Source of the DNA: Paracoccaceae bacterium
GTDB lineage: Bacteria > Pseudomonadota > Alphaproteobacteria > Rhodobacterales > Rhodobacteraceae
Assembly: GCA_024742835.1 (NCBI GenBank)
Contig: JANSXS010000002.1
Coordinates: forward strand, 62,001 to 126,000
Length of the DNA: 64,000 nt
Direction of reading: 5' to 3'
Shown here: positions 45,867 through 58,514 of the stretch, piece by piece
Layout of the letters: every line of letters begins with the position of its first letter
How positions within the stretch are numbered: position 1 is the first letter of the stretch
Translations under genes and position numbers: made by a program
Notes under the pieces: model-generated
Told to the model about the DNA's origin: nothing
Databases searched by the model: none
The model's input: the letters and a program-made list of their open reading frames with translations, nothing else

Positions 45867-47321
45867 ATGGTTTCGCGCGTCATCCCGGTGGAGAGCTTTG
45901 ACCTGGTGATCTTCGGCGGTACGGGGGATCTGGCCCGGCGCAAGATCCTGCCGGGGCTGTTCCGCCGCTACCGGGCCGGGCAGATGGGTGCCGAGGCGCG
46001 CATCATCGGCGCGGCGCGCAGCGAGATGGAGTCCGCTGCCTATCGGGAGTTCGTGCGCGCGGCGGTGGATGAATTTCATCCCGCAACCGCCGGTGACGCG
46101 GCGCATATCGACGGGTTTCTGGCGCGCATCGAGTACGTGACGCTGGATGCGCGCGGTGAAACCGGCTGGTCGGACCTTGCTGCGCTGCTGCGCGACGATG
46201 TGGTGCGGGCGTTCTATTTCTCGGTCGGCCCGGCGCTGTTCGGGGATCTGGCCGAACGCCTGCACACCCATCAGATCGCCAGCCCCGATTGCCGGATCGT
46301 GGTCGAAAAGCCGTTTGGCCGCGACATGCAGACGGCGCGCGCGCTCAACCGGACGCTGGCGCAGCATTTCGAGGAAACGCAGATCTACCGGATCGACCAC
46401 TATCTCGGCAAGGAGACGGTGCAGAACCTGATGGCGATCCGGTTCGGAAACATGCTGTTCGAGCCGCTGTGGAACAGCCAGTACGTGGATCACATCCAGA
46501 TCACCGTGGCCGAGCAGGTGGGCGTTGGCGGGCGCGGCGATTATTACGACAGGGCAGGCGCGATGCGCGACATGCTGCAAAACCACATGATGCAGCTTTT
46601 GTGCCTGATCGCGATGGAACCCCCCGCGAAATTCGCGCCCGACGCGGTGCGCGACGAAAAGCTGAAAGTGATCCGCGCGCTGGACCCGGTGGCGCGCGAG
46701 GACGTGGTGCGCGGCCAGTACGAGGGCACCGGCGACAAGAATTCGGACCGGATCGAGGTGGGTAACCGCGACAGCACCACCGAAAGTTTCGTGGCCATGC
46801 GCGCCCGGATCAGCAACTGGCGTTGGGCGGCCACGCCCTTTTACCTGCGCACCGGCAAGCGCCTGCGCGACCGCGCCAGCGAAATCGCGGTTGTGTTCAA
46901 GGATGCGCCGCATTCCATTTTCGGGGCCAAGTCGGGCCATCACCGCAACATCCTGACGATCAAGCTGCAACCCAACGAGGGGATCGAGCTGGGTGTCACG
47001 ATCAAGGAACCGGGGCCGGGGGGGATGCGGCTGGTGGATGTGCCGCTCGACATGACCTTTGCCGAGGCGTTGGGACCAGAGGAAGCGGATTTCCCGGATG
47101 CCTATGAACGTCTGATCATGGATGTGATCCGAGGCAACCAGACGCTGTTCATGCGCGGCGACGAGGTCGAGGCGGCCTGGGGCTGGGTCGATCCGATCAT
47201 CGCCGAGTGGTCCGAGACGGGCGAGCCGCCCTTGCCCTACGCCACGGGCAGTTCCGGGCCGGATGACGCGCTGATGCTGATGCATCGCGACGGGCGGCGC
47301 TGGCGGGAGATCCGGGCATGA
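45867..47321 (+). CDS. zwf: Glucose-6-phosphate 1-dehydrogenase
   Basis: 484 residues. Zwf oxidises glucose 6-phosphate to 6-phosphogluconolactone. FDLVIFGGTGDLARRKILPG is the dinucleotide site, RIVVEKPFGRDMQTA and YRIDHYLGKETVQNLMAIRF hold the catalytic His/Lys region. Start ATG 45867 follows AAGGGGAG. The stop overlaps the pgl start (ATGA). zwf-pgl-pgi feeds the Entner-Doudoroff route, whose edd is at the left edge of the window. Confidence 0.97.
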   Translation: MVSRVIPVESFDLVIFGGTGDLARRKILPGLFRRYRAGQMGAEARIIGAARSEMESAAYREFVRAAVDEFHPATAGDAAHIDGFLARIEYVTLDARGETGWSDLAALLRDDVVRAFYFSVGPALFGDLAERLHTHQIASPDCRIVVEKPFGRDMQTARALNRTLAQHFEETQIYRIDHYLGKETVQNLMAIRFGNMLFEPLWNSQYVDHIQITVAEQVGVGGRGDYYDRAGAMRDMLQNHMMQLLCLIAMEPPAKFAPDAVRDEKLKVIRALDPVAREDVVRGQYEGTGDKNSDRIEVGNRDSTTESFVAMRARISNWRWAATPFYLRTGKRLRDRASEIAVVFKDAPHSIFGAKSGHHRNILTIKLQPNEGIELGVTIKEPGPGGMRLVDVPLDMTFAEALGPEEADFPDAYERLIMDVIRGNQTLFMRGDEVEAAWGWVDPIIAEWSETGEPPLPYATGSSGPDDALMLMHRDGRRWREIRA

Positions 47322-47989
47322 GACTGATCGACTATCCCGATGACGAGATGCTGGCGATGGGTGTGGCCAATGCGCTGGCCGAGGATCTGACAAGCGCGCT
47401 GGATCACGAGGCGCGCGCGCTTTTATGCGTGGCCGGGGGCAGCACGCCCGCGCCGGTTTATGATGTCCTTTGCGATGCGGATCTGGACTGGGGCCGCGTG
47501 GATGTGGTGCTGAGCGACGAACGCTGGGTGCCCGAGGATCATGCACGGTCGAACGCGGGCATGATCCGGCGGCGGCTGTTGACAGGGCGTGCGGCGGCGG
47601 CGACGTTTTTGCCCCTTTATATTGCTGCCGAGACGCCCGAGCCGGTGCTGGCAGAGGTGGAAACCAACATATTGCCGCGCCTGCCCATCGCGGTGGCGCT
47701 GCTCGGGATGGGCGCGGACAAACATACCGCCTCGATCTTTCCCGGTGCGGACCGGCTGGACGAGGCTCTGGATGACCGCGCGCCCGTGTTGGTGCCGATG
47801 CGGGTGCCGGGGCAGGACGATGTTCGCGTGACCCTGTCGGCGCGGGTTCTCAACGGGGCGATGGCCAAGCATATGGTGATAACGGGGCAGGAGAAACGCG
47901 CCGCGTTGGACACCGCCCTTGGGGCGCGCGCGCAAGAGGCACCCGTGGCGGCGCTTTTGCCCGATGCGCTGGTGCATTGGGCGCCCTGA
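47318..47989 (+). CDS. pgl: 6-phosphogluconolactonase
   Basis: 223 residues, DevB/NagB-like fold. CVAGGSTPAPVYDVL, VDVVLSDERWVPEDHARSNA and ALLGMGADKHTASIFPGAD are the conserved motifs. It hydrolyses the lactone made by Zwf. Overlaps zwf by 4 nt and precedes pgi by 48 bp. Confidence 0.95.
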   Translation: MRLIDYPDDEMLAMGVANALAEDLTSALDHEARALLCVAGGSTPAPVYDVLCDADLDWGRVDVVLSDERWVPEDHARSNAGMIRRRLLTGRAAAATFLPLYIAAETPEPVLAEVETNILPRLPIAVALLGMGADKHTASIFPGADRLDEALDDRAPVLVPMRVPGQDDVRVTLSARVLNGAMAKHMVITGQEKRAALDTALGARAQEAPVAALLPDALVHWAP

Positions 47990-48037
47990 GCCGGGCATGG
48001 GTATTTGAAGACGGATGACATTCAAGGATGAGTATAG

Positions 48038-49627
48038 ATGTGGGACAGTCTGAAATCCGAAACCGGCCATAGCATCGCCGGATTGCTGGCGGACCCTGAC
48101 CGCGCCCGGCGCTTTTGCGTGGCGCAGGACGGCATGTTGTTCGATTACGCCAAGACCGCGATGACAGAAACGGCGCGCGCGGGGCTTCTGGCCCTGGCCG
48201 AGGCGCGTGGGCTGGCAGAGCGGCGCATGGAGATGTTTGACGGTGACGCGATCAACCAGACAGAAGGGCGCGCGGTGCTGCACACTGCGCTGCGCGGGTT
48301 GAACGCAGGCACGGTGCATGTGGAGGGCGAGGATGTCATGCCCGACATCCGCGCCACGCTGGAGCGGATGGAATGCTTTGCAGAGTCCGTGCGCAGCGGC
48401 GATTTCGCCGGGCAGGGCGGGACAATCACCGATGTGGTGAATATCGGCATCGGCGGCTCGCATCTTGGCCCCGAGATGGGGACCCTTGCGCTGGCCCCCT
48501 ATCATGACGGGCCGCGCTGTCACTTCGTGTCGAACGTGGATGGCGCGGATATTGCCGATTGCCTCAAGGGGCTGGACCCGGCGACAACGCTGGTGATCGT
48601 CGCCTCCAAGACCTTTACCACCATCGAGACGATGACCAATGCCGAAACCGCGCGCGTCTGGATGGCGGGCCGCGTGACCGAACCGGCGGCGCAGTTCGCG
48701 GCCGTGTCCACGGCGGCCGACAAGACCTCTGCGTTCGGGATCGCCCCCGAGCGGGTGTTCGGTTTTGCCGATTGGGTCGGCGGGCGCTACTCGATGTGGG
48801 GGCCTATTGGCCTCACGCTGATGATCGCCATTGGCCCGGCGCGGTTTCGCGATTTCCTCAAGGGTGGCGCGGCGATGGATACGCATTTCCGCGACGCGTC
48901 GCTTGATCAGAACATGCCGGTGATGCTGGCGCTGACGGGGCTGTGGCATTCCCATGTCTGCGGTCATGCGACGCGCGCGGTGCTGCCTTATGATCAGCGC
49001 CTGTCGCGGCTGCCCGCCTATCTGCAACAGCTTGAAATGGAGAGCAACGGCAAGCGCGTCACGATGGAGGGCGAGCCGCTGGCCCAAGGCGGTCCGATTG
49101 TCTGGGGCGAGCCGGGCACCAACGGGCAACACGCCTTTTACCAGTTGATCCACCAGGGCACACAGGTGGTGCCCTGCGAATTCATGGTGGCCGCAAAGGG
49201 CCACGAGCCGGATCTGGCGCATCATCACCGCCTGCTTCTGGCCAATTGCCTTGCCCAGTCAGAGGCGCTGATGCGCGGGCGCAGCCGGGATGAGGCGCGC
49301 GCGATGATGGCACAGGACGGGCTGAGTGGGGCAGAGCTTGAACGGCAGGCCGCGCACCGGGTCTTTCCAGGGAACCGGCCCTCCTGCACGCTGATCTATG
49401 ACCAGCTGACGCCATACCGGCTGGGACAGATCGTGGCGCTTTACGAGCATCGGGTATTTATCGAAGGCGTGATCCTCGGGATCAATTCCTTCGATCAGTG
49501 GGGTGTGGAACTGGGCAAGGTGCTGGCCACGCAGATGGCCCCCTTGCTGGACGGTGCCTCGGCCGAAGGCAAGGACGGCTCCACCCGGCAGCTTGTTGCC
49601 TTTGCGCGGACGCGGATGGGGGGTTAG
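48038..49627 (+). CDS. pgi: Glucose-6-phosphate isomerase
   Basis: 529 residues. Pgi interconverts glucose and fructose 6-phosphates. Signatures: [38 protein letters not shown], and [17 protein letters not shown]. The third gene of the zwf-pgl-pgi operon. Its stop overlaps the stop of the convergent cupin gene (TTAG, 4 nt). Confidence 0.97.
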   Translation: MWDSLKSETGHSIAGLLADPDRARRFCVAQDGMLFDYAKTAMTETARAGLLALAEARGLAERRMEMFDGDAINQTEGRAVLHTALRGLNAGTVHVEGEDVMPDIRATLERMECFAESVRSGDFAGQGGTITDVVNIGIGGSHLGPEMGTLALAPYHDGPRCHFVSNVDGADIADCLKGLDPATTLVIVASKTFTTIETMTNAETARVWMAGRVTEPAAQFAAVSTAADKTSAFGIAPERVFGFADWVGGRYSMWGPIGLTLMIAIGPARFRDFLKGGAAMDTHFRDASLDQNMPVMLALTGLWHSHVCGHATRAVLPYDQRLSRLPAYLQQLEMESNGKRVTMEGEPLAQGGPIVWGEPGTNGQHAFYQLIHQGTQVVPCEFMVAAKGHEPDLAHHHRLLLANCLAQSEALMRGRSRDEARAMMAQDGLSGAELERQAAHRVFPGNRPSCTLIYDQLTPYRLGQIVALYEHRVFIEGVILGINSFDQWGVELGKVLATQMAPLLDGASAEGKDGSTRQLVAFARTRMGG

Positions 49628-50046
49628 CCGCGCGGAATGTCAAAGCCGTCAGGCGCAAGCGTGAAGCGGTCGAACTCGAACCCCGGCGAGACGGTACAGC
49701 CCACAAGCGTGAAATCCCCCGTCGAGCGGGCCATCTGCCAGTGATCGGGCGGCACGAGGATCTGTGGCTGGTGCCCCTGCGCAAGGTCCGCGCCAAGCAC
49801 ATGATCGGTGGCGGGGCCGGTATCGGTGGCGGACATCGACAGCACCAGCGGCGCCCCGGCGTAGAAATGCCAGATCTCACCCGCATCCACCCTGTGCCAG
49901 CGGTTGCGATCCTGCGCGCGCAGCAGGAAATAGATTGCCGTACCAGCAGCCCGGCCCGCCCCCGTGGCGCGCCACGTCTCCCGGAAAAACCCGCCCTCGG
50001 GATGCGGGGCAAGGCCCAGATGGGCGATGATGTCATCGGCGGTCAT
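49624..50046 (-). CDS. DUF985 cupin-fold protein
   Basis: 140 residues. [48 protein letters not shown] and [17 protein letters not shown] are DUF985 family segments forming a cupin barrel with a His-rich pocket (RWHRV, WHFY). A metal site is likely; the reaction is unknown. ATG 50046 was preferred to an upstream GTG at 50082. It is head-to-tail with eno but separated by 66 bp. Confidence 0.88.
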   Translation of the reverse strand: MTADDIIAHLGLAPHPEGGFFRETWRATGAGRAAGTAIYFLLRAQDRNRWHRVDAGEIWHFYAGAPLVLSMSATDTGPATDHVLGADLAQGHQPQILVPPDHWQMARSTGDFTLVGCTVSPGFEFDRFTLAPDGFDIPRG

Positions 50047-50112
50047 TCTGGCTGGTCCTGTCACGGATTGGGTCTGGGGCACGCCGCTGGGTTCTCCGCG
50101 TGCCCCGAGCAG

Positions 50113-52357
<2,245 letters not shown>

Positions 52358-52428
52358 TGGACCTCCGAAGGGGAAACTGACAGAACCCGCCTATGCCGCG
52401 TTGCCCGGAATGGCAAGCTGTGCCGCGC

Positions 52429-52842
52429 TCATCCCTTGCGGAGCGGCACGCCGTAAAGTTCCAGCCGGTGCCCCTTGAGCCGGTAGCCCAGCTTTTCCGC
52501 GATCTTTTCCTGAAGCGCCTCGATTTCGGGATCGACGAACTCGATCACCTCGCCGGACTGCATGTCGATCAGGTGATCGTGATGGTCGCGCTCGGCATCC
52601 TCGTAGCGCGCGCGCCCGTCGCCAAATTCCAGCTTGTCCAGAATCCCGGCCTCTTCGAACAGCTTTACGGTGCGATAGACCGTCGCAATCGAGATGTTCG
52701 GATCGCGGCCCGATGCGCGGGCGTAAAGCTCTTCGACATCGGGATGGTCCTTGGAGCTTTCCAGCACCGTGGCGATGGTGCGCCGCTGGTCGGTCATGCG
52801 CAGGCCCTTGGCCTCGCAGCGGTCGGTGATCGTGTCGGACAT
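52429..52842 (-). CDS. fur: Fur-family metal-responsive regulator
   Basis: 137 residues. The winged helix reads RMTDQRRTIATVLESSKDHP and NISIATVYRTVKLFEEAGIL; the metal site is ERDHHDHLIDMQSGEVIEFV. The structural CxxC zinc motif is absent, as usual in alphaproteobacterial Fur/Mur. In this group such proteins often respond to manganese (Mur) and leave iron control to Irr/RirA, so Fur versus Mur is open. The start is ATG 52842 (MSDTITDRCEAKGLRM). Confidence 0.9.
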   Translation of the reverse strand: MSDTITDRCEAKGLRMTDQRRTIATVLESSKDHPDVEELYARASGRDPNISIATVYRTVKLFEEAGILDKLEFGDGRARYEDAERDHHDHLIDMQSGEVIEFVDPEIEALQEKIAEKLGYRLKGHRLELYGVPLRKG

Positions 52843-52931
52843 CAGGGCGGTCTCCGGCGATGGTCGCTCTGTGGTGTAGGATATTTCAAACCGAATCGGA
52901 AGCCTGTCCGGGCGCGGTTTTGGCCCGGCGC

Positions 52932-53630
52932 TCAGCTTTTGGTGAAATCGGCCCAGACGGGCAGGTGATCCGACGCGACATGCGCGGGGGTTTCCGCGTG
53001 ATGGCCACACTCCGTGGCGCAAAGCTGGCCGCAATGCGCGATCCGGTCCAGCCGCGCGACAGGGCGCAGCGCCGGAAAGCTGGGTGGCGTCGGCAAGAAA
53101 TGCAGATCGTTCACCGTCTGCTCCAACCAGCCAAAGCGCCGCCATTCGTTGAAATCCCCGGCCAGGACCGTGGGCATCGGCGCGGCGCGCGCGAGGTGCC
53201 GCAGGATCGCGGCCAGTTGCAATTGCCGGTAGCGCCGCACCAGCCCCAGGTGCACGCCGATGACGCGCAGCGGCCCGATGGCGCTGTCCAGTTCGGCAAG
53301 GATCGCACCGCGCGGCTCCAGCCCCGGCAGGTCGAGATGGAGTGTATGACGCAGCCTGATGCCCGGACCCGCCAGCATGGCGTTGCCATGCCAGCCAAGC
53401 GACCCGCCTGGCGCGCCGAAAGGCAGGATATGCCAGCCGTCAGCCTCGGCCATGTCATGTGGCAACGCGGCGGGGCGGGGTGCCATGCGCCTGTCAGCCT
53501 CTTGCAGCACCACCAGATCGGCACCAAGGGAAGCGATCACCGAAAGCGTGCGGTCGGGCCTGCGGCGCATGTCCATCCCGACGCATTTCTGAAGGTTGTA
53601 GGTTGCAATTCGGAACCGTGGCACGCTCAT
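52932..53630 (-). CDS. Endonuclease/exonuclease/phosphatase-family protein
   Basis: 232 residues. FRIATYNLQKCVGMD, LVVLQEADRR (catalytic Glu), VIGVHLGLVRRYRQLQL, VLAGDFNEWRR and ASDHLPVWADF are the motifs of the Mg-dependent EEP fold. Targets may be nucleic acid or phospholipid; the compact form is common next to cardiolipin synthases, but none is seen here. It starts 17 bp from the divergent membrane protein gene at 53648. Confidence 0.88.
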   Translation of the reverse strand: MSVPRFRIATYNLQKCVGMDMRRRPDRTLSVIASLGADLVVLQEADRRMAPRPAALPHDMAEADGWHILPFGAPGGSLGWHGNAMLAGPGIRLRHTLHLDLPGLEPRGAILAELDSAIGPLRVIGVHLGLVRRYRQLQLAAILRHLARAAPMPTVLAGDFNEWRRFGWLEQTVNDLHFLPTPPSFPALRPVARLDRIAHCGQLCATECGHHAETPAHVASDHLPVWADFTKS

Positions 53631-53647
53631 GCTGTTAGGGTATCAGG

Positions 53648-54307
53648 ATGAAACAGGGAAACCACCCGGTGTTTGCTGATCAGACATGGCTGGCGCGATT
53701 GATATGGCTTGCCCTTATGGGTGTGGCTGGCTGGGCACTTGTGCAATGGCGGCTGGAACTGGCCTTCGTGTCGCTGGCAACGCTCGCGGTATCTCTGTTG
53801 CCGGTGGTCGTGGCGCGTTGGGCGGATATCCATGTGCCGCCCAGTTTCATCGCGGCCGTGGTTCTTTTCGTAGGCGGCACGCTTTTTCTGGGCGAAGTCT
53901 ATGATTTCTATGAGCGGGTCTGGTGGTGGGACATGGGGATGCATGGCAGTTCGGCGGTCGCATTCGGGCTGATCGGCTTCGTTCTGGTCTTCATTCTCTT
54001 TCAGGGGGACCGCTATGCCGCGCCGCATCTGGCGATGTCGGCACTCGGGTTCTGCTTTGCCGTGACCATCGGCACCGGTTGGGAGATCTTCGAGTTCGCG
54101 ATGGACCAATTGTTCGGTTTCAACATGCAGAAATCAGGGCTGATGGACACGATGGGCGATCTGATCGTGAACCTGATAGGCGCATTTGTCGGCTCTACGG
54201 TGGGATATGCCTATCTGCGCGGACAGGCGCGGGGCGGTGTTGCCGCGATCATCGACGAGTTCGTGCGCAGCAATCCAAGGTTTTTCAAACGGATACGCCG
54301 CAAATGA
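53648..54307 (+). CDS. Polytopic membrane protein, DUF2238/YjdF-like
   Basis: 219 residues, about six membrane helices. GEVYDFYERVWWWDMGMHGS and GTGWEIFEFAMDQLFGFNMQ carry conserved Glu, Asp and His residues in or near the membrane, as in DUF2238/YjdF proteins, with a DTMGDLIVNLIGAF segment. Function unknown. Its end lies 5 bp from that of the convergent selO. Confidence 0.8.
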   Translation: MKQGNHPVFADQTWLARLIWLALMGVAGWALVQWRLELAFVSLATLAVSLLPVVVARWADIHVPPSFIAAVVLFVGGTLFLGEVYDFYERVWWWDMGMHGSSAVAFGLIGFVLVFILFQGDRYAAPHLAMSALGFCFAVTIGTGWEIFEFAMDQLFGFNMQKSGLMDTMGDLIVNLIGAFVGSTVGYAYLRGQARGGVAAIIDEFVRSNPRFFKRIRRK

Positions 54308-54312
54308 CCGGA

Positions 54313-55731
54313 TCAGGTGCCGCAGAACGTCTGATGCACGATCTCTGACGATTGCGGTGGGCGGCGCAGGTCGGCGGCGTCCGGATCCGGCTCAAAGGGT
54401 CGGGCCAACACGTGGTTGAGCCGCTCGAAGGGCGCGAAATCACCGGCAACGGCAGCGTCGATCATCTGCTCTACCCGGTGATTGCGCGGGATGACGACCG
54501 GGTTGACCGCGCGCATCAAGGCGTGCGGCTCGTGTTCCTGCTCCAGCCGGGTCCGCCACTCGCTTTCCCAGTCATCAAACAGCGCGGGATCGGAGAACTG
54601 TTCGCGTGCCGTGCCATCGCCAAGCGCGCGGAACGTGTTGGTGAAATCCGCCTGCCCATGCGCCATGTTGCTCAGCAGGTCGGTGATCAGCGTTTCATCC
54701 GCCGGTGTCGCCTCTGTCAGCCCGATCTTGCGGCCAAACGCCTGCCGCCAATAGCTTTGCGTAAGGGCAGGCATGGCGTGGACGATCTCGGTGAATGCCT
54801 CGACCGCCGCATCCGCATCGGGCATCAGCGGGACAAGGGCGGTAGCAAGTTGCGCCATGTTCCAGACGATCACGTTGGGCTGGTTGGAAAACGCATAGCG
54901 CCCCTGCCGGTCGATGGAACTGAACACCGTGTCGGGATGGTAGCTATCCATGAAGGCGCAAGGGCCGTAATCTATGGTTTCGCCCGACAGCGTGGTGTTG
55001 TCGGTGTTCATCACCCCGTGGATGAACCCCACGGACATCCATTGCGCAACCAGCCGCGCCTGACGGTCGATGACGCGGCTCAGCAGGTCCGCGGGATCGG
55101 TTGCCTCGGGATAATGCCGGTCGATCACATGCTCGTAAAGCGCCCGAAGCCCATCTGTATCGCGGCGCGCGGCCAGATACTGGAACGTGCCGACGCGGAT
55201 ATGGCTGGCCGCCACCCGTGTCAGGATCGCGCCGGGCATTGCGCCGGGTTCGCGGTAAACCGTTTCTCCGGTGGCCACGGCGGCCAACGCGCGGCTGGTG
55301 GGGATACCGAGCGCGTACATCGCCTCGGACAGCACGTATTCGCGCAGCACAGGCCCCATCCACGCGCGCCCGTCGCCCATCCGCGAATAGGGCGTGGGGC
55401 CGGACCCCTTGAGCTGGATATCGACGCGGTGTCCGTCGCGCACCACTTCGCCCAGCAGGTTCGCGCGCCCGTCGCCCAGTTGCGGGGAAAACCCGCCGAA
55501 CTGGTGCCCGGCATAGGCCTGCGCCAGCGGGTCCGCGCCTTCGGGCATCTGGTTGCCGGCAAAGACTTGCGCCAGGGTCGTGTCATCGGCGGGCGTGATG
55601 CCAAGCTCTGCCGCCAGCGGCGCATTGAATGCGATGAGATGCGGCTCGCGCACCGGCACCGGGGTCATTCGGGTGAAGAACCGGTCGGGCAGGCGGGCAT
55701 AGCTGTTGTCGAAAGGGATCTGCATGGTCAT
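54313..55731 (-). CDS. selO: Protein adenylyltransferase SelO (YdiU)
   Basis: 472 residues, pseudokinase fold that transfers AMP to protein hydroxyls, linked to redox homeostasis. AYAGHQFGGFSPQLGDGRAN, QLKGSGPTPYSRMGDGRAWM, GIPTSRALAAVATGETVYRE and NTDNTTLSGETIDYGPCAFM are YdiU/SelO core motifs. The bacterial-type C-terminus ends FCGT with a Cys two residues from the end, as usual. Monocistronic on the minus strand. Confidence 0.95.
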   Translation of the reverse strand: MTMQIPFDNSYARLPDRFFTRMTPVPVREPHLIAFNAPLAAELGITPADDTTLAQVFAGNQMPEGADPLAQAYAGHQFGGFSPQLGDGRANLLGEVVRDGHRVDIQLKGSGPTPYSRMGDGRAWMGPVLREYVLSEAMYALGIPTSRALAAVATGETVYREPGAMPGAILTRVAASHIRVGTFQYLAARRDTDGLRALYEHVIDRHYPEATDPADLLSRVIDRQARLVAQWMSVGFIHGVMNTDNTTLSGETIDYGPCAFMDSYHPDTVFSSIDRQGRYAFSNQPNVIVWNMAQLATALVPLMPDADAAVEAFTEIVHAMPALTQSYWRQAFGRKIGLTEATPADETLITDLLSNMAHGQADFTNTFRALGDGTAREQFSDPALFDDWESEWRTRLEQEHEPHALMRAVNPVVIPRNHRVEQMIDAAVAGDFAPFERLNHVLARPFEPDPDAADLRRPPQSSEIVHQTFCGT

Positions 55732-55792
55732 GACCTCAAGATAATGGCCATGGCGCGGAATGCCAGAGCCTGCGGTTTTCGCGCGCCTCGCG

Positions 55793-56239
55793 TCACAGCT
55801 TGCGCGTCATCCGCAAGATGTTGTCACGCGCCCTGAAATGCTGTTTGGCATAAAGCCTGTGCAGAGCGTTGTTTTCGCGCGCCACGTCAAGATGCAGCGC
55901 AGCCAGCCCCGCCGCGCCCAGGGCTTTTGGCAGGGTTGCAAGGATCTCAGAGCCGATCCCGCGCCCGCGCACACCGGGACGGATGTAAAGCACGTCGATC
56001 TTGCCTTCCATGCCGCCGAATGCCGTGGACCAGCCAAAGACCACGACCACGCAGCCAATGGGTGCGCGGGCCGGTCCGGCCAGATAGACGCAGCCATGCG
56101 GCGATCCGTCAAGCAGCGGTGCAAGGGCTGCACGGCGTGTGGCCTCGTCCTGTGTGATGCCGGTTTCGGCGTGAAAATCCCCCAGCAGCCGCAGCACATG
56201 GTCAAGATCGTCGGGGCCGGCAAGAATTAGCTTGGTCAT
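55793..56239 (-). CDS. GNAT-family N-acetyltransferase
   Basis: 148 residues. HVLRLLGDFHAETGI at the start, KIDVLYIRPGVRGRGIGSEI (acetyl-CoA loop R-G-x-G-I-G) and LHLDVARENNALHRLYAKQHF near the end are GNAT motifs. Substrate unknown. A 62-bp gap separates it from selO. Confidence 0.87.
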   Translation of the reverse strand: MTKLILAGPDDLDHVLRLLGDFHAETGITQDEATRRAALAPLLDGSPHGCVYLAGPARAPIGCVVVVFGWSTAFGGMEGKIDVLYIRPGVRGRGIGSEILATLPKALGAAGLAALHLDVARENNALHRLYAKQHFRARDNILRMTRKL

Positions 56240-56528
56240 TGGCGGGTGGCCTTTCGGTCAGCAGGGCAAAGAACCCGTCGAATTCCGTGGCGGCCTCAAT
56301 CGGGCGCGGCAAATAGGAGGTAAGTTGCGTGTGGCATGTAGGCGAGCCGGTGTCCACTGGCGCGCGATGTTCGCCGGGTGGGCCAGCAGAACTGCGCCGC
56401 TGATCAGCGCTTGTGCACGACGGCTACAGCAGATCGGTGATCTAACGCCGCTGGCGTGACCCCGGCCCCGGCCTGTTTAGCGGCCTCCACAAGGGCGCGT
56501 TGCAGGCTCCCGTAATATTCACCGCGCT
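56240..56528. other. Intergenic stretch with a possible gene remnant
   Basis: No complete gene. Read on the minus strand from the edge of the 116-bp repeat, codons give RGEYYGSLQRALVEAAKQAG then a stop at about 56404, a coherent helical-looking stretch without a start codon. It may be the tail of a gene interrupted by the repeat. Low confidence. Confidence 0.3.
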
Positions 56529-56644
56529 TAAAGCGTTCCGCATTTAACCTGAGACATCAGCGAAAGGCGGAACGCGTGCAACGACTGGACAGATTACTGC
56601 GTTTCTCGAAAATCTGTGATTCCGGTTTTTCGCGAAACGCTTTA
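56529..56644. repeat. 116-bp dispersed repeat with terminal inverted repeats, copy 2
   Basis: Same length, orientation, ends and paired hairpins as the copy at 2751, with six substitutions that cluster between the hairpins and in the right loop. Again the right-end TTA is the stop codon of a minus-strand gene, here ppk2. Flanking TA dinucleotides are present on both sides. Confidence 0.85.
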
Positions 56645-57511
56645 GGCATCCCAAATGTCCGGCCCGCCGCAGACCTGTTCATCCGGACGCCCGATCGCCC
56701 CGGCATCCTTGCCCGCATAGTCGATATGGCGCAGCACATGGCGGATCGCCTCGGTGCGGGCGCGGCGCTTGTCGTCAGAGCGGATCACTGTCCAGGGGGC
56801 GTGGGCGCTATGCGACCGATCCAGTGTCTCGCCGATGGCGGCGGTATAGGCGTCCCAACGGTGCAGGCCCTCGACGTCGATTCGGCTGAGTTTCCATTGC
56901 TTGAGCGGATCGCCCTCGCGCTTCAGAAAGCGGCGCAGTTGTTCGGCGCGGCCCACGTTGAGCCAGAACTTGAACAGATGAATACCCTCATCCACCAGCA
57001 TCTTTTCCACATCGCCGACCTGGTGGAAGAAATGTTCGCGCTGCGCATCGGTGCAAAAGCCGAACACCTTTTCCACCACCGCGCGATTGTACCAGGACCG
57101 GTCGTAGAACACCATTTCGCCAGCCGTGGGCAAGTGGTCGACATAGCGTTGGAAATACCATTGGCCCTGTTCGGTCTCGGTGGGTTTGGACAGCGCCACG
57201 ACCCGCGCGCCGCGCGGGTTGAGATATTCGCGAAATCGCTTGATCGTGCCGCCCTTGCCAGCCGCGTCGCGCCCCTCGAACACGCAGACGACGCGCGCGC
57301 CGCTGTCGCGTGCCCACCCCTGCATCTTGGCCAGCTCTGTCTGAAGCGCCTTGAGATCGCGCTTGTAAAGTTTGCGTCGCAGGCGTTCGGAATGCGGGTA
57401 GCTCGGGTCGATGATATCGCCTTTCTCGCCGCGCTTGATGGCATCGCGCACTTTTTTCGGGGCGTCATCGTGAAAGAAGGCGCTGATCGCGCCGTCATAT
57501 GGAAGCTCCAT
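56642..57511 (-). CDS. ppk2: Polyphosphate kinase 2
   Basis: 289 residues. PPK2 enzymes phosphorylate nucleotides from polyphosphate. Walker [17 protein letters not shown], Walker B region [20 protein letters not shown] and the lid [18 protein letters not shown] (as [13 protein letters not shown]) are visible; one PPK2 domain means class I. The start is ATG 57511 with GAGAG upstream. The last codon (Ala) is followed by TAA from the 116-bp repeat. Confidence 0.95.
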   Translation of the reverse strand: MELPYDGAISAFFHDDAPKKVRDAIKRGEKGDIIDPSYPHSERLRRKLYKRDLKALQTELAKMQGWARDSGARVVCVFEGRDAAGKGGTIKRFREYLNPRGARVVALSKPTETEQGQWYFQRYVDHLPTAGEMVFYDRSWYNRAVVEKVFGFCTDAQREHFFHQVGDVEKMLVDEGIHLFKFWLNVGRAEQLRRFLKREGDPLKQWKLSRIDVEGLHRWDAYTAAIGETLDRSHSAHAPWTVIRSDDKRRARTEAIRHVLRHIDYAGKDAGAIGRPDEQVCGGPDIWDA

Positions 57512-57542
57512 GCGACTCTCCTTTTCCGGGCACTATGGGCGC

Positions 57543-58514
57543 TCAGGGCGCGGGGCGCAATCCGGCGCGGGTGGCGGCGCGGTGGATCGCAGCGATGGTT
57601 TCTTCCGGTTCGGCATGGTGGGGCATGTGGCCGGTGCCGGGAAGGAGAACGAGGTTGGCATTGCGAATGGCGCGCGCCAGCGGTTGCGAATGGATCGACA
57701 CGCCCACGGTGGTATCGGCCGTGCCGTGCAGGATTTCCGTCGGGACGGCAATATCGCGGTAATAGGGCACCATGCGGCGGATCTCGGACAGCAGGTTGGC
57801 GCGTTGCAGGGCGTTGGCGCGCAGGCTTTTGCGGCGCAGGGTCAGGTCTGCGGCGAAGTGCTCGAAATAGCCCGTCGGCACGTCATCGGGCTGAAACACC
57901 TCGGCAATGGCCCGCTCAACGCGGGATTCCTGCACAAAGGCCGTGATAAGCGGGATCACGACCGGGCCTGCCACCGGGTGCGACAAAAGCCGGTAATAGG
58001 CCGAAAGCCCGCTGTTCCATGTGTGGGATGCGGCCGACAGGGCCACCAGCGCCGAGATATTTTCCGGGTGGTTGATCGCCCAGGCCAGCGCCACAGCCCC
58101 GCCATAGGAATGCCCCAGCACGAGGGGCACCTCCGCGCCAAGCTGTGCCGCGGCTCCTTGCAAAAGCGCGGCTTGGCGTACAACGGATGTGCCCCCGTCC
58201 TGTCCGTCGCTATGGCCCAGACCGGGGCGGTCAAGGATGATCACACGGTAGTTGCGCGCCAGTTCCGGCCCCAAACGAAAGGTCCAGTCGGTGAAATTGC
58301 CCGACGCACCGTGAATGAGCACCAGATCGGGAGCCGCGCCCGTCTTGGGCCCCATGATGACGGCGTGAATGTTGTGCCCGTCCACCGCAACGATCTGGCC
58401 ACGGGGCGGATGCGCCTGCATCGCGGCGGCTTCCTGTGCGCGGGCGCGGTGCTGGACAAAGGCCCAGCCAAGGGCCAGAACCAGCAGCAGGCTCAAGGTG
58501 ATCTTAAGTCCCAA
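57543..58514 (-). CDS. Alpha/beta hydrolase with N-terminal membrane anchor
   Basis: About 323 residues from TTG 58514, which overlaps metA by 11 nt; an ATG at 58583, lying within metA, is the alternative. The hydrophobic start [20 protein letters not shown] suggests a membrane anchor. The fold shows [14 protein letters not shown] (oxyanion), nucleophile Ser in [14 protein letters not shown] and catalytic His in [12 protein letters not shown]. Substrate unknown. Coupled to the homoserine acyltransferase gene by overlap only. Confidence 0.85.
   Translation of the reverse strand: MGLKITLSLLLVLALGWAFVQHRARAQEAAAMQAHPPRGQIVAVDGHNIHAVIMGPKTGAAPDLVLIHGASGNFTDWTFRLGPELARNYRVIILDRPGLGHSDGQDGGTSVVRQAALLQGAAAQLGAEVPLVLGHSYGGAVALAWAINHPENISALVALSAASHTWNSGLSAYYRLLSHPVAGPVVIPLITAFVQESRVERAIAEVFQPDDVPTGYFEHFAADLTLRRKSLRANALQRANLLSEIRRMVPYYRDIAVPTEILHGTADTTVGVSIHSQPLARAIRNANLVLLPGTGHMPHHAEPEETIAAIHRAATRAGLRPAP

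Noticed and set aside
47423-49228. 601-codon open frame on the minus strand over pgl-pgi
   Set aside because: Antisense shadow of two well-recognised genes; no start context and no motif.
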